DNA of 64,000 nucleotides from DAOUTW01 sp964523575 (GCA_964523575.1 CAZGAV010000005.1:1-64000), one strand, 5' to 3'. Counted from the stretch's first letter, positions 1 to 8,808 are shown. Translations and numbers: made by a program. The notes: generated by a model from the letters alone, not told the origin.

Positions 1-1126
1 GGCTGGCAAAAAGCTCCAACCCTGTATCGAGCAATTCTCCAAACCGTTCCTCTTCAGACTTGATGACATTCTCGATATGGTTCTGTTTCTGGCGCAGTTC
101 AGTGAAATACCCGCCCATGACGTCAATCAAAGTCGGCACCATCTGGCATATTATCGGCCGCTTGTAACCCAGCAAACGTCCATGCCGGGCCGCGCGCCTC
201 AGGATACGCCGCAGAACATACCCGCGCCCCTCGTTGGACAACCCGCCGCCGTCGGCCAGCGCAAACGATAACGCCCGCACATGGTCGGCCAGTACCCGAT
301 GCGACACCCCGCCGGGGCCGGGATCGTATTTGACGCCGGTAACATCGGCGACATGCGAGGTCAGCGGTATAAACATGTCGGTCTCATAGTTGGAATCGGC
401 CCCCTGCATTATCGCGGTAATCCGTTCCAGCCCGGCGCCGGTATCGACCGATGGTTTCGGAAGCGGATTCAACTCACCGTCCGCAATCGTGCGGTCATAT
501 TGCATGAAAACCAGATTCCAGAATTCGACATACCGTTCATTTTCGGTGTTTATCCAGGCGTCGGGCTGATTTTTCGACAGGTGCTCGCCTCGATCGATAT
601 GAATCTCAGAACATGGCCCGCACGGCCCGGTCTCCCCCATGGCCCAGAAATTGTCCTTTTTGCCGAATCGCAATATCCGGCCGTTTTTCAATTCCGGAGC
701 GATTTTACCCCAGAGATCGAAAGCCTCGTCGTCATCGTCGTAGACGGTCGCGAACAACTTGTCCGGCGGAAGCCCCAAAACTTTGGTCACCCAGTCCCAG
801 GCAAAGAGAATCGCCTCTTCCTTGAAATAGTCGCCGAAAGAGAAATTCCCCAGCATCTCAAAGAATGTCTGGTGGCGTCCGGTGCGACCGACGTTCTCCA
901 AGTCGTTATGCTTGCCGCCCGCCCGGATACATTTCTGCGACGTCACCGCCCGTTTATACGACACCTTGCGACTGCCGGTGAACACGTCTTTGAACTGGTT
1001 CATCCCGGCGTTGATAAACAGCAGGGTCGGGTCGTCCAGCGGGATAACCGGCGACGACGGCTGGTGGGAATGGCCCCGCTCCTTGAAAAAATCTATGAAC
1101 GATTGTCTTACGTCCGAACTTTTGAT
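1..1126 (-). CDS. alaS: Alanyl-tRNA synthetase, N-terminal part (runs off the window)
   Basis: It charges tRNA-Ala with alanine in the cytoplasm. The minus-strand frame is open from just after recX to the window edge. It reads like the class II AlaRS catalytic core: SFIDFFKERGH near the start, then DPTLLFINAGMNQFKDVF, RQTFFEMLGNFSFGDYF-type motif 2 text and a VIKSEEERFG segment at the edge. The editing and C-Ala domains lie outside the window. The frame has no ATG, GTG or TTG upstream of the conserved region: a stop lies within the recX end, and the only plausible initiator is ATC at 1126-1124. That ATC has GAGGA seven bases upstream, so I place the start there. recX ends 14 bases upstream, so the two genes are probably co-transcribed. 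The alternatives are a sequencing or assembly error at the start codon, or a real non-AUG start. Confidence 0.93.
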   Translation of the reverse strand, partial: MKSSDVRQSFIDFFKERGHSHQPSSPVIPLDDPTLLFINAGMNQFKDVFTGSRKVSYKRAVTSQKCIRAGGKHNDLENVGRTGRHQTFFEMLGNFSFGDYFKEEAILFAWDWVTKVLGLPPDKLFATVYDDDDEAFDLWGKIAPELKNGRILRFGKKDNFWAMGETGPCGPCSEIHIDRGEHLSKNQPDAWINTENERYVEFWNLVFMQYDRTIADGELNPLPKPSVDTGAGLERITAIMQGADSNYETDMFIPLTSHVADVTGVKYDPGPGGVSHRVLADHVRALSFALADGGGLSNEGRGYVLRRILRRAARHGRLLGYKRPIICQMVPTLIDVMGGYFTELRQKQNHIENVIKSEEERFGELLDTGLELFAS

Positions 1127-1140
1127 AGCCTTATCCTCGT

Positions 1141-1788
1141 CTAATCCGTTGTCGTTTCAAACACTTGCCCGAAAGCCTTCTTGGCCGCGCCGTACGATAT
1201 CGCCCGGCGTGAAAGATAAGTATATGCTTTCCGGCGCGCCGTTTCAAGGTCAAACTTCTCAAAAGACAGACGCCGCCTTTTCAGTAATTCGACCGCCGTA
1301 TCGACCTCATCCGTCCCGGCCAGCGCCTCGGCCACCGCCTTTTGGGCAATTTCGCGGCCCACCAGCCGTTTTTGAAGCCAGGCCACCAGGTACCCGCGTC
1401 CCGCCGGTTTGCGCTCTATCAATGATTGAATACGCATTAATGAATACTTGTAATCATCCAATAATCCCCGATTTCGGAATTCTTTGACGATGGCCGTGAT
1501 TAAATTTTCGGCGATTTCTTTATGCCGCATCCTCTGCTTGAACTCCCCGACCGAATAGGGCCGCCGCGCCAGAAGCGATTCGGCGGTATAATGAGCGAAT
1601 TTTTCTTCGAGTATTTTCCAGAGTTCCGCAAAAGTCTGCGGGCTGAATTGCGACCCCTCGGCCAGATCGAGCCGGTCGATCGTCCCCTTGGTGGCTCGAA
1701 TCTGACTGCCTTCGGAAAAGCTGATCAGGAATAACATTCCCCGTCGTTGTATCTCGACGATCGCTATAATTTCAGACTCGGTATTCAT
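1141..1788 (-). CDS. recX: RecX-family regulatory protein
   Basis: The 215-residue product has the RecX/OraA pattern of three-helix repeats: an RxYSVGEFKQRM segment at about 85-95, GLLDDYKYSLMRIQS at about 118-132, and a basic C-terminal repeat ending in SRRAISYGAAKKAF. Characterised RecX proteins bind RecA filaments and limit recombinase activity in the cytoplasm. The first ~75 residues form a less conserved N-terminal domain seen in many RecX proteins. The ATG follows TTGGAG. It lies directly upstream of alaS, an arrangement known in other bacteria, although recA itself is not in the window. Confidence 0.85.
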   Translation of the reverse strand: MNTESEIIAIVEIQRRGMLFLISFSEGSQIRATKGTIDRLDLAEGSQFSPQTFAELWKILEEKFAHYTAESLLARRPYSVGEFKQRMRHKEIAENLITAIVKEFRNRGLLDDYKYSLMRIQSLIERKPAGRGYLVAWLQKRLVGREIAQKAVAEALAGTDEVDTAVELLKRRRLSFEKFDLETARRKAYTYLSRRAISYGAAKKAFGQVFETTTD

Positions 1789-2116
1789 ACTCCAATCTTA
1801 GCATTATCATACCCAAAAGGCAAACCCGATTATTTCCACGACGTGCTACCGTCTGGATCGATTGATTCTGCCCGACTACCATCCTCTTCTGAAATTATGA
1901 TCGCCGTACGCCAGTGCTGAGCATGCGCAGTACCTTTACGCGCCGACAGATTGTGGTTGGCGTACCTCCCCATGCGCCAACCTATAAGTCGACAATCTGA
2001 GCTGTCGGCCTGCCACCAGAAGCGACCCGGCATAAACTGCGTAATTGTCTATATATAAACAAATTAGGCCGAAAACGGGCATGTCGAAAAGTTTGCCGCC
2101 GGGCTGATATTTCCCC
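1789..2116. other. Intergenic region with a long imperfect palindrome
   Basis: No convincing gene is present between the divergent recX and ffh. The arms GCCGACAG (1942-1949) and CTGTCGGC (2002-2009) pair. Inside them ATTGT pairs with ACAAT, and the innermost stem is GGTTGGCG (1955-1962) with CGCCAACC (1975-1982). The result is a 68-base rod with a five-base bulge. It could be a structured RNA on either strand or a REP-like repeat; no second copy was seen in this window. Short minus-strand frames here look like chance. Confidence 0.55.
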
Positions 2117-2144
2117 TTGATATTTCCGGAGAAATTGTTATATT
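2117..2144 (+). promoter_or_regulatory. Promoter of the ffh operon
   Basis: A sigma-70-like pair is present: TTGATA (2117-2122), a 16-base spacer and TATATT (2139-2144). Transcription would start near 2151, leaving a leader of about 95 bases before ffh. Confidence 0.6.
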
Positions 2145-2246
2145 TCATGGCTCTGGCCCATGGGGCAGGTGCGTCTGGTAATGTATGCCCGATTGTGCGG
2201 TTACCCCTATTGGACGGATTAGACGATTACGGAATTGAGCTAGGTT

Positions 2247-3569
2247 ATGTTCGACAGCCTGACTGAAAAACTGGAAGCGACTTTCAAGAAACTGCGCGGC
2301 CACGGAACGCTGACCGAAAGCAACATCAAGGAAGCGCTCAAGGAAATCCGGCGTTCATTGCTGGAAGCCGACGTCAATTACAAAGTCACCCGCGATTTCA
2401 TCAATGATATCCAGGAGCAGGCTATCGGTCTGGTCACGGCCCGTTCGGTGGAGCCGGGCCAGCAAATCGTCAAAATCGTCCACGACGAACTGGTCAAGGT
2501 TCTGGGCGACAAAATCTCCGATGTTTATGTCTCCGAACATCCCCCCTCGGTCATCATGGTCTGCGGCCTCCAGGGTTCGGGCAAAACTACTCTGACGGCC
2601 AAGCTGGGCCTCTACTACAAGAAAAAGAAGAAGAAAGTTTACCTGGTAGCGGCCGACCCCTACCGCCCGGCGGCGATCAAACAATTGCAGACGCTGGGCA
2701 AACAGATCGAGGTCACCGTCTTCGAGATGGGTCAGGCCAAACCTCAGGATATATGCCGTCAGGCGCTCGATGCCGCTCGCAAGGATTTCGTCGATCTCGT
2801 TATCCTCGACACCGCCGGACGACTCCATATCGACGACGAACTGATGACCGAACTGTCCGACATCAAAAATCTGGTCAAACCGCAGGAAATTCTGCTGGTG
2901 GCCGACGCCATGACCGGTCAGGATGCGGTCAACGTCGCTCGCGAGTTCCATGAGCGCCTCGATGTCACCGGCGTGGTACTGTCCAAGCTGGACGGCGATG
3001 CCCGCGGCGGCGCGGCCCTGTCGATCCGGGCCGTGACCGGATGCCCCATCAAACTCGCCGGGGTCGGCGAAAAACTGACCGACCTCGAACCGTTCCATCC
3101 CGACCGGATGGCTTCGCGGATTCTGGGCATGGGCGATATCATCTCCTTTGTGGAAAAAGCCCAGGAATCGGTCGATCTCAAAGAAGCCGAAAAACTCGAA
3201 AAGAAACTCCGCAAACAGCAATTCACGCTGGAAGATTTCTACGACCAGATGCAACAGATCAAGAAAATGGGGCCGCTCGAATCACTTCTGGAGATGATTC
3301 CCGGCGTCGGCAAAGCCCTCAAAGGCGCCACCTTCGACCCCCAGGCGATGAAACGGGTCGAGGCCATGATTTTGTCGATGACCCTTGACGAACGCCGCAA
3401 TCCCCATATTATTAACGGCTCGCGCCGCAAACGGATCGCCGGCGGCTCGGGCACCAGCGTCCAGGATTTGAACCGGATGCTCAAGCAGTTCGAACAGATG
3501 AAAAAAATGCTCAAGAATGTCCATAAAATGAATTTCAAAGGCATATCGAAAAATATGATGCCGTTTTAG
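2247..3569 (+). CDS. ffh: Signal recognition particle GTPase Ffh
   Basis: It binds signal peptides of nascent membrane proteins and delivers ribosomes to FtsY at the inner membrane, acting with SRP RNA. The 440 residues match the usual length. The helical N domain is at about 1-95, the P-loop GLQGSGKT at 107-114, the DTAGRLHIDDEL motif near 190, and SKLDGDARGG near 245. The methionine-rich M domain fills the C-terminus, with the RNA-binding segment GSGTSVQDLNRML. It is the first gene of the translation operon and uses ATG after a weak TAGG ribosome site. No SRP RNA gene was found nearby. Confidence 0.97.
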   Translation: MFDSLTEKLEATFKKLRGHGTLTESNIKEALKEIRRSLLEADVNYKVTRDFINDIQEQAIGLVTARSVEPGQQIVKIVHDELVKVLGDKISDVYVSEHPPSVIMVCGLQGSGKTTLTAKLGLYYKKKKKKVYLVAADPYRPAAIKQLQTLGKQIEVTVFEMGQAKPQDICRQALDAARKDFVDLVILDTAGRLHIDDELMTELSDIKNLVKPQEILLVADAMTGQDAVNVAREFHERLDVTGVVLSKLDGDARGGAALSIRAVTGCPIKLAGVGEKLTDLEPFHPDRMASRILGMGDIISFVEKAQESVDLKEAEKLEKKLRKQQFTLEDFYDQMQQIKKMGPLESLLEMIPGVGKALKGATFDPQAMKRVEAMILSMTLDERRNPHIINGSRRKRIAGGSGTSVQDLNRMLKQFEQMKKMLKNVHKMNFKGISKNMMPF

Positions 3570-3594
3570 CATTTTAACATGAAGGAAGGAGCTA

Positions 3595-3942
3595 TTGGCC
3601 ACAAAAATCAGATTGAAACGGATGGGCAGCAAACGGCGCCCCTATTATCGCGTCGTTGCTATTGACTCCCGGAAGCCGGTCAACGGCCCGGTGCTGGAAA
3701 TTTTAGGTCACTACGCTGTGATCGAAAAACCGGCCCGGGTGATCGTCGAAGAGGATAGGATTTACAAATGGCTGGATGAGGGCGCCGAACCGTCCGATAC
3801 CGTCGCCTCCCTGTTCACTCAAATCGGCCTGACCAAAAAGTATCTGGCCCACAAGGCCGGTCAGGATGTCTCGACGATGACGCTGGACACCACTATCACG
3901 GAAAAGCCCAAAAAGAGAAAGCCCAAGAAGAAAGCCGAATAA
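3595..3942 (+). CDS. rpsP: 30S ribosomal protein S16
   Basis: A small-subunit assembly protein of 115 residues. The N-terminus ATKIRLKRMGSKRRPYYRVV is diagnostic for S16, followed by the ILGHY and EDRIYKWLDEGAEPSDTV segments. A lysine-rich C-terminal tail of about 25 residues (KPKKRKPKKKAE) exceeds the E. coli form but is common in other phyla. The start is TTG at 3595, placed by the strong AAGGAAGGAG ribosome site and by the family N-terminus. It follows ffh by 25 bases in the same operon. Confidence 0.96.
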   Translation: MATKIRLKRMGSKRRPYYRVVAIDSRKPVNGPVLEILGHYAVIEKPARVIVEEDRIYKWLDEGAEPSDTVASLFTQIGLTKKYLAHKAGQDVSTMTLDTTITEKPKKRKPKKKAE

Positions 3943-4014
3943 CTCTCGTATGCACAAACGCTATTGCGTAATTATTGTTATTGCTGATCTTCCACTACCG
4001 GAAAGGAGTACCGA

Positions 4015-4245
4015 ATGAAGGAGTTTATTGAGACTATCGTCAAGGCTTTGGTTGACCATCCTGATCAGGTGTCTCTCACTGAAGTTCAGGGTGAGCGAAC
4101 CACCGTATACGAACTGCACGTCGGCGAAGGCGACCTTGGAAAGGTAATCGGTAAACACGGCCAGACGGCCAAATCGATCCGTACTCTGATCGCGGCCATT
4201 TCGGCCAAGAAAGGCAAACGGGCGGTACTTGAGATCCTGGAGTAA
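4015..4245 (+). CDS. khpA: KH-domain RNA-binding protein KhpA
   Basis: A 76-residue single KH-domain protein. The GxxG loop is seen as IGKHGQTAKSIRTLI, with an EVQGERTTVYELHV strand before it. In other bacteria KhpA (YlqC) binds RNA, often with KhpB/Jag, and influences cell division and small-RNA function. A strong GAAAGGAG site precedes the ATG. Its place between rpsP and rimM is the usual one across many phyla. Its stop is immediately followed by the rimM GTG. Confidence 0.93.
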   Translation: MKEFIETIVKALVDHPDQVSLTEVQGERTTVYELHVGEGDLGKVIGKHGQTAKSIRTLIAAISAKKGKRAVLEILE

Positions 4246-4782
4246 GTGGCCAAAAAACCGGAATATATAACGATCGGCCGGTTCGGACGGCCCCGTGGTG
4301 TTTCCGGAGAAATTTATATTATCCCGGCAACCGACGATACTGACCGCTTTCTGGAATTGAGCGACATTATCGCCGTCGGTAAGGGCAAACGAAGGGAGCT
4401 TCACCTGACCTCGGCCGCAATCATCGGCGGCCGACCGGTCGTCAGCATTGAGGGCGTTCGAAGCCGCGAAGAAGCGGCCCAATTGACCAACCTGTCGTTG
4501 GAAATCCCGTTCGCTCAGGCGCGGCCGCTGCCGGAAGGGAGCTACTACCAGTTCGATCTTGTCGGTTGCCGAGTGATCGGCGTCGACGGGACGGAATACG
4601 GGGTTGTCGAAGAGGTTTTGTTTTATCCGGCCAACGATATGTACCGGATAACATCGGACCGCTTCGGCGAAGTCCTCCTGCCGGTGATCGACAAATTTGT
4701 AAAAAGCGTTGACATCGAGAAGGAAATTATCGTCATTGACCCGCCCGGCGGGTTGTTTGAAGCGAACCGGGATGACGCCTGA
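4246..4782 (+). CDS. rimM: Ribosome maturation factor RimM
   Basis: RimM binds S19 in the 30S head and is needed for efficient 16S processing. This 178-residue protein has the N-terminal domain pattern (ITIGRFGRPRGVSGEIYI) and a C-terminal PRC barrel (YQFDLVGCRVIGVDGTEYGVVEEVLFYPANDMY, with LLPVIDKFVKSVD near the end). It starts with GTG directly abutting the khpA stop, so translation is probably coupled. trmD follows after 12 bases, the conserved rimM-trmD order. Confidence 0.95.
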   Translation: MAKKPEYITIGRFGRPRGVSGEIYIIPATDDTDRFLELSDIIAVGKGKRRELHLTSAAIIGGRPVVSIEGVRSREEAAQLTNLSLEIPFAQARPLPEGSYYQFDLVGCRVIGVDGTEYGVVEEVLFYPANDMYRITSDRFGEVLLPVIDKFVKSVDIEKEIIVIDPPGGLFEANRDDA

Positions 4783-4794
4783 AGCATAGGAAAA

Positions 4795-5547
4795 ATGTTG
4801 CAAATCGACGTTATCACGCTTTTCCCCGAAGCCTTGGAACCGGCCTTTTCAGCGTCGGTCGCGGGTCGAGGAAGGGAAAGCGGGCTCTTTGACATAAATA
4901 TCATAAACCTGCGGGATTTCGCCACCGACAAACATCGCACCGTCGATGACACCCGCTTCGGCGGCGGCGGCGGGATGGTCCTCAAGCCGGAACCGATGGC
5001 GGCGGCCCTGGACAGCCTCGGTATCGATTTCGATGACTTTGATCGGGATCGCAACCGATGCCTCCTGACGGCGGCTACCGGCCGTCCTTTCGACCAGCAA
5101 ACGGCTATCAAACTGTCGCTTCTGGAACGGCTGGTCGTTATCTGCGGCCATTACAAGGGCGTCGATGAACGGATCCTGCAGTGTTACCCGATTGACGAAG
5201 TTTCGATCGGCGATTTCGTACTCACCGGCGGCGAACCGGCGGCCTGGACGATCATCGACGCCGTGGTGCGGCTTATTCCCGGCGTCATGGGTAATTTTGA
5301 ATCGGCTATCGACGATTCCTTTACTGAAGATCTCCTGCTGGGCACGCCCGATTATACCCGCCCGTCGCAGTGGCGGGGGCTGGCGGTGCCCGAGGAATTG
5401 CTCTCCGGCAACCATGAGGAAATTCGTAAATTCCGCCGCCGGATGGCGATCGCCAAAACCTATCGAAATCGCCCCGAACTGCTTGAAAAAGTCGATCTTT
5501 CGACCGAAGAAAAAAAGTTTTTGGAAGAAATTAAGAAATCGAAATAG
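4795..5547 (+). CDS. trmD: tRNA (guanine37-N1)-methyltransferase
   Basis: This SPOUT enzyme methylates G37 of tRNAs reading CNN codons, using S-adenosylmethionine and preventing +1 frameshifting. The 250 residues match the family. Visible motifs are IDVITLFPE at the start, DDTRFGGGGGMVLKPEP, VVICGHYKGVDER, the knot signature SIGDFVLTGGEPAA, and the C-terminal VPEELLSGNHEEI. It sits between rimM and rplS. The ATG follows a TAGGA ribosome site. Confidence 0.97.
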   Translation: MLQIDVITLFPEALEPAFSASVAGRGRESGLFDINIINLRDFATDKHRTVDDTRFGGGGGMVLKPEPMAAALDSLGIDFDDFDRDRNRCLLTAATGRPFDQQTAIKLSLLERLVVICGHYKGVDERILQCYPIDEVSIGDFVLTGGEPAAWTIIDAVVRLIPGVMGNFESAIDDSFTEDLLLGTPDYTRPSQWRGLAVPEELLSGNHEEIRKFRRRMAIAKTYRNRPELLEKVDLSTEEKKFLEEIKKSK

Positions 5548-5562
5548 AAGGGAGGGATTCTT

Positions 5563-6030
5563 ATGAAAAGAATCGCTCAACTGGAAAGCCAGTATATGAA
5601 AGAGATGCCGCCCTTTAATGCCGGCGATACCGTCCGCGTCCACTACAAGATCAAAGAAGGGGACAAGGAACGTATCCAGGTATTTCAGGGAACGGTCATC
5701 AGCCGCCGCGGTTCCGGCGTGGGCAAGACCTTTACGGTTCGCAAAATATCGGCCGGTGTCGGCGTCGAGCGTGTCTTTCCGCTCTATTCGCCGAATATTG
5801 CCAAAATCGAACGGACGGCTCTGGGCCGGGTGCGCCGGGCCAAGCTCTATTACCTGCGCGGACTGACCGGCAAGTCGGCTCGTATCAAGGAAAAACTCGG
5901 TGAAAGGGCGGAGAAGGTATTGAAATCGGATGCCAAAGCCGCCGATGCCAAAGCCAAACGGGCCAAGAAAGCCGCCAAGGCTGAAGAAGCGGCCGCGGTC
6001 GAGCAGGCCGTCGAAAAGACCGAAGAATAG
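5563..6030 (+). CDS. rplS: 50S ribosomal protein L19
   Basis: A large-subunit protein at the subunit interface. The core of about 115 residues is canonical: FNAGDTVRVHYKIKEG, QVFQGTVISRRGSGVGKTFTVRKIS, GVGVERVFPLYSPNI, and RRAKLYYLRGLTGKSARIKEK. It is followed by a 35-residue Ala/Lys/Glu-rich tail (AKAEEAAAVEQAVEKTEE), probably disordered and absent from E. coli L19. Residues 1-155 start at ATG after GGGAGG. It is the last gene of the operon, with an intrinsic terminator 43 bases downstream. Confidence 0.96.
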   Translation: MKRIAQLESQYMKEMPPFNAGDTVRVHYKIKEGDKERIQVFQGTVISRRGSGVGKTFTVRKISAGVGVERVFPLYSPNIAKIERTALGRVRRAKLYYLRGLTGKSARIKEKLGERAEKVLKSDAKAADAKAKRAKKAAKAEEAAAVEQAVEKTEE

Positions 6031-6072
6031 ACTTCGTACCCAAATCGATACTACCCGGACAGCATATAAAAA

Positions 6073-6103
6073 AACCGCCCGCGTTCAGCGGGCGGTTTTT
6101 ATT
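6073..6103. terminator. Bidirectional intrinsic terminator between rplS and gyrA
   Basis: AACCGCCCGC (6073-6082) pairs perfectly with GCGGGCGGTT (6088-6097) across a GTTCA loop. A T-run follows on the plus strand, and an A-run precedes it (T-run on minus). It can end both convergent transcripts. Confidence 0.9.
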
Positions 6104-6165
6104 TTGATTATCGGATTATCTTTCATAATAGATACATCCGAAGACGGTGTCTCCGATACCGTTCA

Positions 6166-8715
6166 CTACACGTCCAGCTCTTCCTGATCGCCGGCCTCGT
6201 CTGCACCATTGCCGTCATCGAGATCGTCATCGCCGTTCCCGTTTCCATTTCCGTTTCCATTGCCGTTTTCATCGTCGGCGTCGAGTTTCTTGCGACTGCC
6301 GTACACGATCGCCACATCATTCAGCTTATCGCTGGCCTGCAGGGCGATCAACCGTACTCCCTGGGTGCTGCGGCCGATGACACGAATATTGGAAACCGCC
6401 ATCCGATTGGCAATTCCGCGCTTGGTCATCATGATCATTTCGTCGTCGTCCAGCACCTCGCGAATGGCCACCACCTTGCCGTTGCGCTGGGAACATTTGA
6501 TATTGATAATTCCCTTGCCGCCCCTGTTGGTCACCCGATAATCGACGATATCGGTCCGTTTGCCATAACCGTTTTCAGTGATGGAAAGGATCGCCGACAG
6601 CCGCTTGATAACGACCATGTCGATGACATAATCGTCCTTGGCCAGGTTGATACCCTTAACGCCGGCGGCGGTGCGGCCCATAGACCGGACTTTCGCTTCC
6701 GGGAACCTAATCGCCTGACCGTTGCGCGTCCCCAGCAGAATATCATTGGTCCCGTCGGTCACGGTGCATCGGATCAATTCATCTCCCTTGGACAGAGAAA
6801 TGGCGTTGATGCCGGTTTTGCGCGGATTGGAAAAGGCGTCCAGCGAGGTTTTCTTGATCGTTCCCTGCCGGGTGGCCATGACAATAAACTGATTGGGATC
6901 GAACTCCCGCACCCGGGTAAAGGTCGTCACCCGTTCATCCTGGCCGAGACTGAGCATATTGACGATAGGCCGGCCCTTGGCCAGACGGCCGCCTCGGGGG
7001 ATTTCATGAACTTTCAGCCAGTGGCATCGGCCCTCATTGGTGAAAAACAGGAGGTACTGATGCGAGGTGGCGATGAAGACATGCTCGGCGAAATCCTCTT
7101 CCTTGGTTTCCATGCCGATCACGCCCCGCCCGCCCCGGTTCTGCCGCTTGTAGGCCGAAACCGACAGCGATTTGATATATCCGGCGTGAGTGATGGTAAT
7201 CACCATATCCTCGTCGGCGATGAGGTCCTCAAGCGTCAGTTCTTCGGATTGATCGATGATTTCCGTGCGCCGTTCGTCACCGTATTTATCTTTGAGGGTT
7301 TTGATTTCGTCGCGGATAATTGCCATGCGGCGCGGTTTGGAGGCCAGGATCGATTTGTATTCCTCGATCTTCTTGATGGTTTCGAGGTATTCCTGTTCGA
7401 TCTTCTGACGCTCCAGCCCGGTCAATTTCTGAAGGCGCATTTCGAGGATGGCGTTGGCCTGAATTTCCGACAGCTTGAATTTCTTTATCAAACCCTCGCG
7501 CGCATCCGGAACCGACTTCGATTTCTTGATCAGGTCGATGACGGCGTCGATATTATCGAGAGCGATTTTGTAACCTTCGAGAATATGGGCCCGTGCTTCG
7601 GCTTTGCGCAGATCGAACTCGGTGCGGCGGACAACCACCTCATGACGGTGTTCGATATAAAGATCGATCAAACGCTTGATCGGCAGTTTTTTGGGTACGC
7701 CCTTGTCGAGCACCAGGTTGATAATCGAAAAAGTCGACTGCAGGCTGGTATGACTGTAAAGCTGGTTGAGGACGATTTCCGCCTGAGCGTCGCGTTTGAG
7801 TTCGATAACGATGCGCATCCCGTCCCGGTCGGATTCGTCGCGCAGGTCGGAAATGCCGACGAGTTTTTTGTCGCGCACCAGGTCGGCGATGCGGATCAAA
7901 AGCGATGATTTATTGACCTGGTACGGTATCTCGGTGATGATGATACATTCCTTGCCCGATTTCTGCTTTTCGGAAACGGCCCGGGCTCGGACGGTGATTT
8001 TTCCCTGCCCCGTGCGATAAGCCTCGCGAATTCCCTCATGGCCATAAATAATTCCGCCCGTCGGAAAATCAGGTCCGGAAATATGTTTCATGACCTGCTC
8101 ATTGTCCATCTCGGGATCGTCGATGACGGCCATGATGGCATTGGCCACCTCGGTCAGATTATGAGGCGGGATACTTGTCGCCATGCCGACCGCGATACCG
8201 GTCGTGCCGTTGCAAATCAGATTGGGAAAGCGACCCGGCAGAACCATCGGTTCCTTGCGGGTGCCGTCATAGTTGGCGATAAAATCGACCGTTTCCTTTT
8301 CCATGTCGGCCATCATCTCCATGGCGATAGCCGTCATTCGGGCTTCGGTGTACCTCATGGCCGCGGCGCCGTCGCCGTCGATGGAACCGAAGTTGCCCTG
8401 GCCGTCCACCAGAGGATAGCGCATATTGAAATCCTGGGCCATCCGCACTAATGTCGGATAGACCACCTGCTCGCCATGCGGATGATAATTACCGGAGGTA
8501 TCGCCGGCGATCTTGGCGCATTTACGATGGGGCCGGCCCGGCGACAGATTCAATTCATGCATGGCCACCATGATGCGCCGATTGGACGGTTTCATACCGT
8601 CACGGACATCGGGAAGGGCGCGATTGGTGATTACAGACATGGAATAATCGAGGTAGGAATTACGCATTTCCTCCTCGAGGAATATCGGGACTATTTTCTG
8701 ATGTTCGAAATTCAT
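6166..8715 (-). CDS. gyrA: DNA gyrase subunit A
   Basis: The breakage-reunion subunit of gyrase, which introduces negative supercoils with GyrB and ATP. Catalytic Tyr122 lies in AAAMRYTEARMTA at the same number as in E. coli. The C-terminal beta-pinwheel carries the gyrase-specific GyrA box as QNRGGRG, which separates it from ParC. The quinolone-determining segment reads HPHGEQVVYPTLVRMAQ, giving Gln at 83 and Pro at 87 where E. coli has Ser and Asp. The tail is acidic, with a (GN)5 run encoded by a short DNA repeat, then many Asp and Glu. It is monocistronic; gyrB is not adjacent. The ATG follows an AGATAGG site. Confidence 0.96.
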   Translation of the reverse strand: MNFEHQKIVPIFLEEEMRNSYLDYSMSVITNRALPDVRDGMKPSNRRIMVAMHELNLSPGRPHRKCAKIAGDTSGNYHPHGEQVVYPTLVRMAQDFNMRYPLVDGQGNFGSIDGDGAAAMRYTEARMTAIAMEMMADMEKETVDFIANYDGTRKEPMVLPGRFPNLICNGTTGIAVGMATSIPPHNLTEVANAIMAVIDDPEMDNEQVMKHISGPDFPTGGIIYGHEGIREAYRTGQGKITVRARAVSEKQKSGKECIIITEIPYQVNKSSLLIRIADLVRDKKLVGISDLRDESDRDGMRIVIELKRDAQAEIVLNQLYSHTSLQSTFSIINLVLDKGVPKKLPIKRLIDLYIEHRHEVVVRRTEFDLRKAEARAHILEGYKIALDNIDAVIDLIKKSKSVPDAREGLIKKFKLSEIQANAILEMRLQKLTGLERQKIEQEYLETIKKIEEYKSILASKPRRMAIIRDEIKTLKDKYGDERRTEIIDQSEELTLEDLIADEDMVITITHAGYIKSLSVSAYKRQNRGGRGVIGMETKEEDFAEHVFIATSHQYLLFFTNEGRCHWLKVHEIPRGGRLAKGRPIVNMLSLGQDERVTTFTRVREFDPNQFIVMATRQGTIKKTSLDAFSNPRKTGINAISLSKGDELIRCTVTDGTNDILLGTRNGQAIRFPEAKVRSMGRTAAGVKGINLAKDDYVIDMVVIKRLSAILSITENGYGKRTDIVDYRVTNRGGKGIINIKCSQRNGKVVAIREVLDDDEMIMMTKRGIANRMAVSNIRVIGRSTQGVRLIALQASDKLNDVAIVYGSRKKLDADDENGNGNGNGNGNGDDDLDDGNGADEAGDQEELDV

Positions 8716-8779
8716 TCTTTGCCTATCTTCATTTACTCTAACAGCTTACATAAAACTAACCTATCTTCAACAGCTTTAT

Positions 8780-8808
8780 AAAATACCCTTTTTTTTGATA
8801 AAAAGCAA
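8780..8808 (-). promoter_or_regulatory. Promoter of gyrA
   Basis: On the minus strand TTGCTT (8808-8803), a 17-base A-rich spacer and TATTTT (8785-8780) precede gyrA. The leader is about 57 bases. It contains TGAAGATAGG twice, and the second copy acts as the ribosome site. Confidence 0.6.

Noticed and set aside
281..1144. Long plus-strand frame opposite alaS
   Set aside because: It is the antisense of the conserved alaS core, and its translation has no recognisable family.
1830..2148. Two short minus-strand frames between recX and ffh
   Set aside because: They run through the palindrome, overlap each other and lack ribosome sites and conserved sequence.
2355..3254. 299-codon minus-strand frame inside ffh
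   Set aside because: It is a shadow of the GC-skewed ffh coding sequence, with no ribosome site and no conserved content.
6200..6280. Short tandem repeat resembling a CRISPR or microsatellite
   Set aside because: It encodes the (GN)5 stretch in the acidic GyrA tail and has no repeat-spacer structure.
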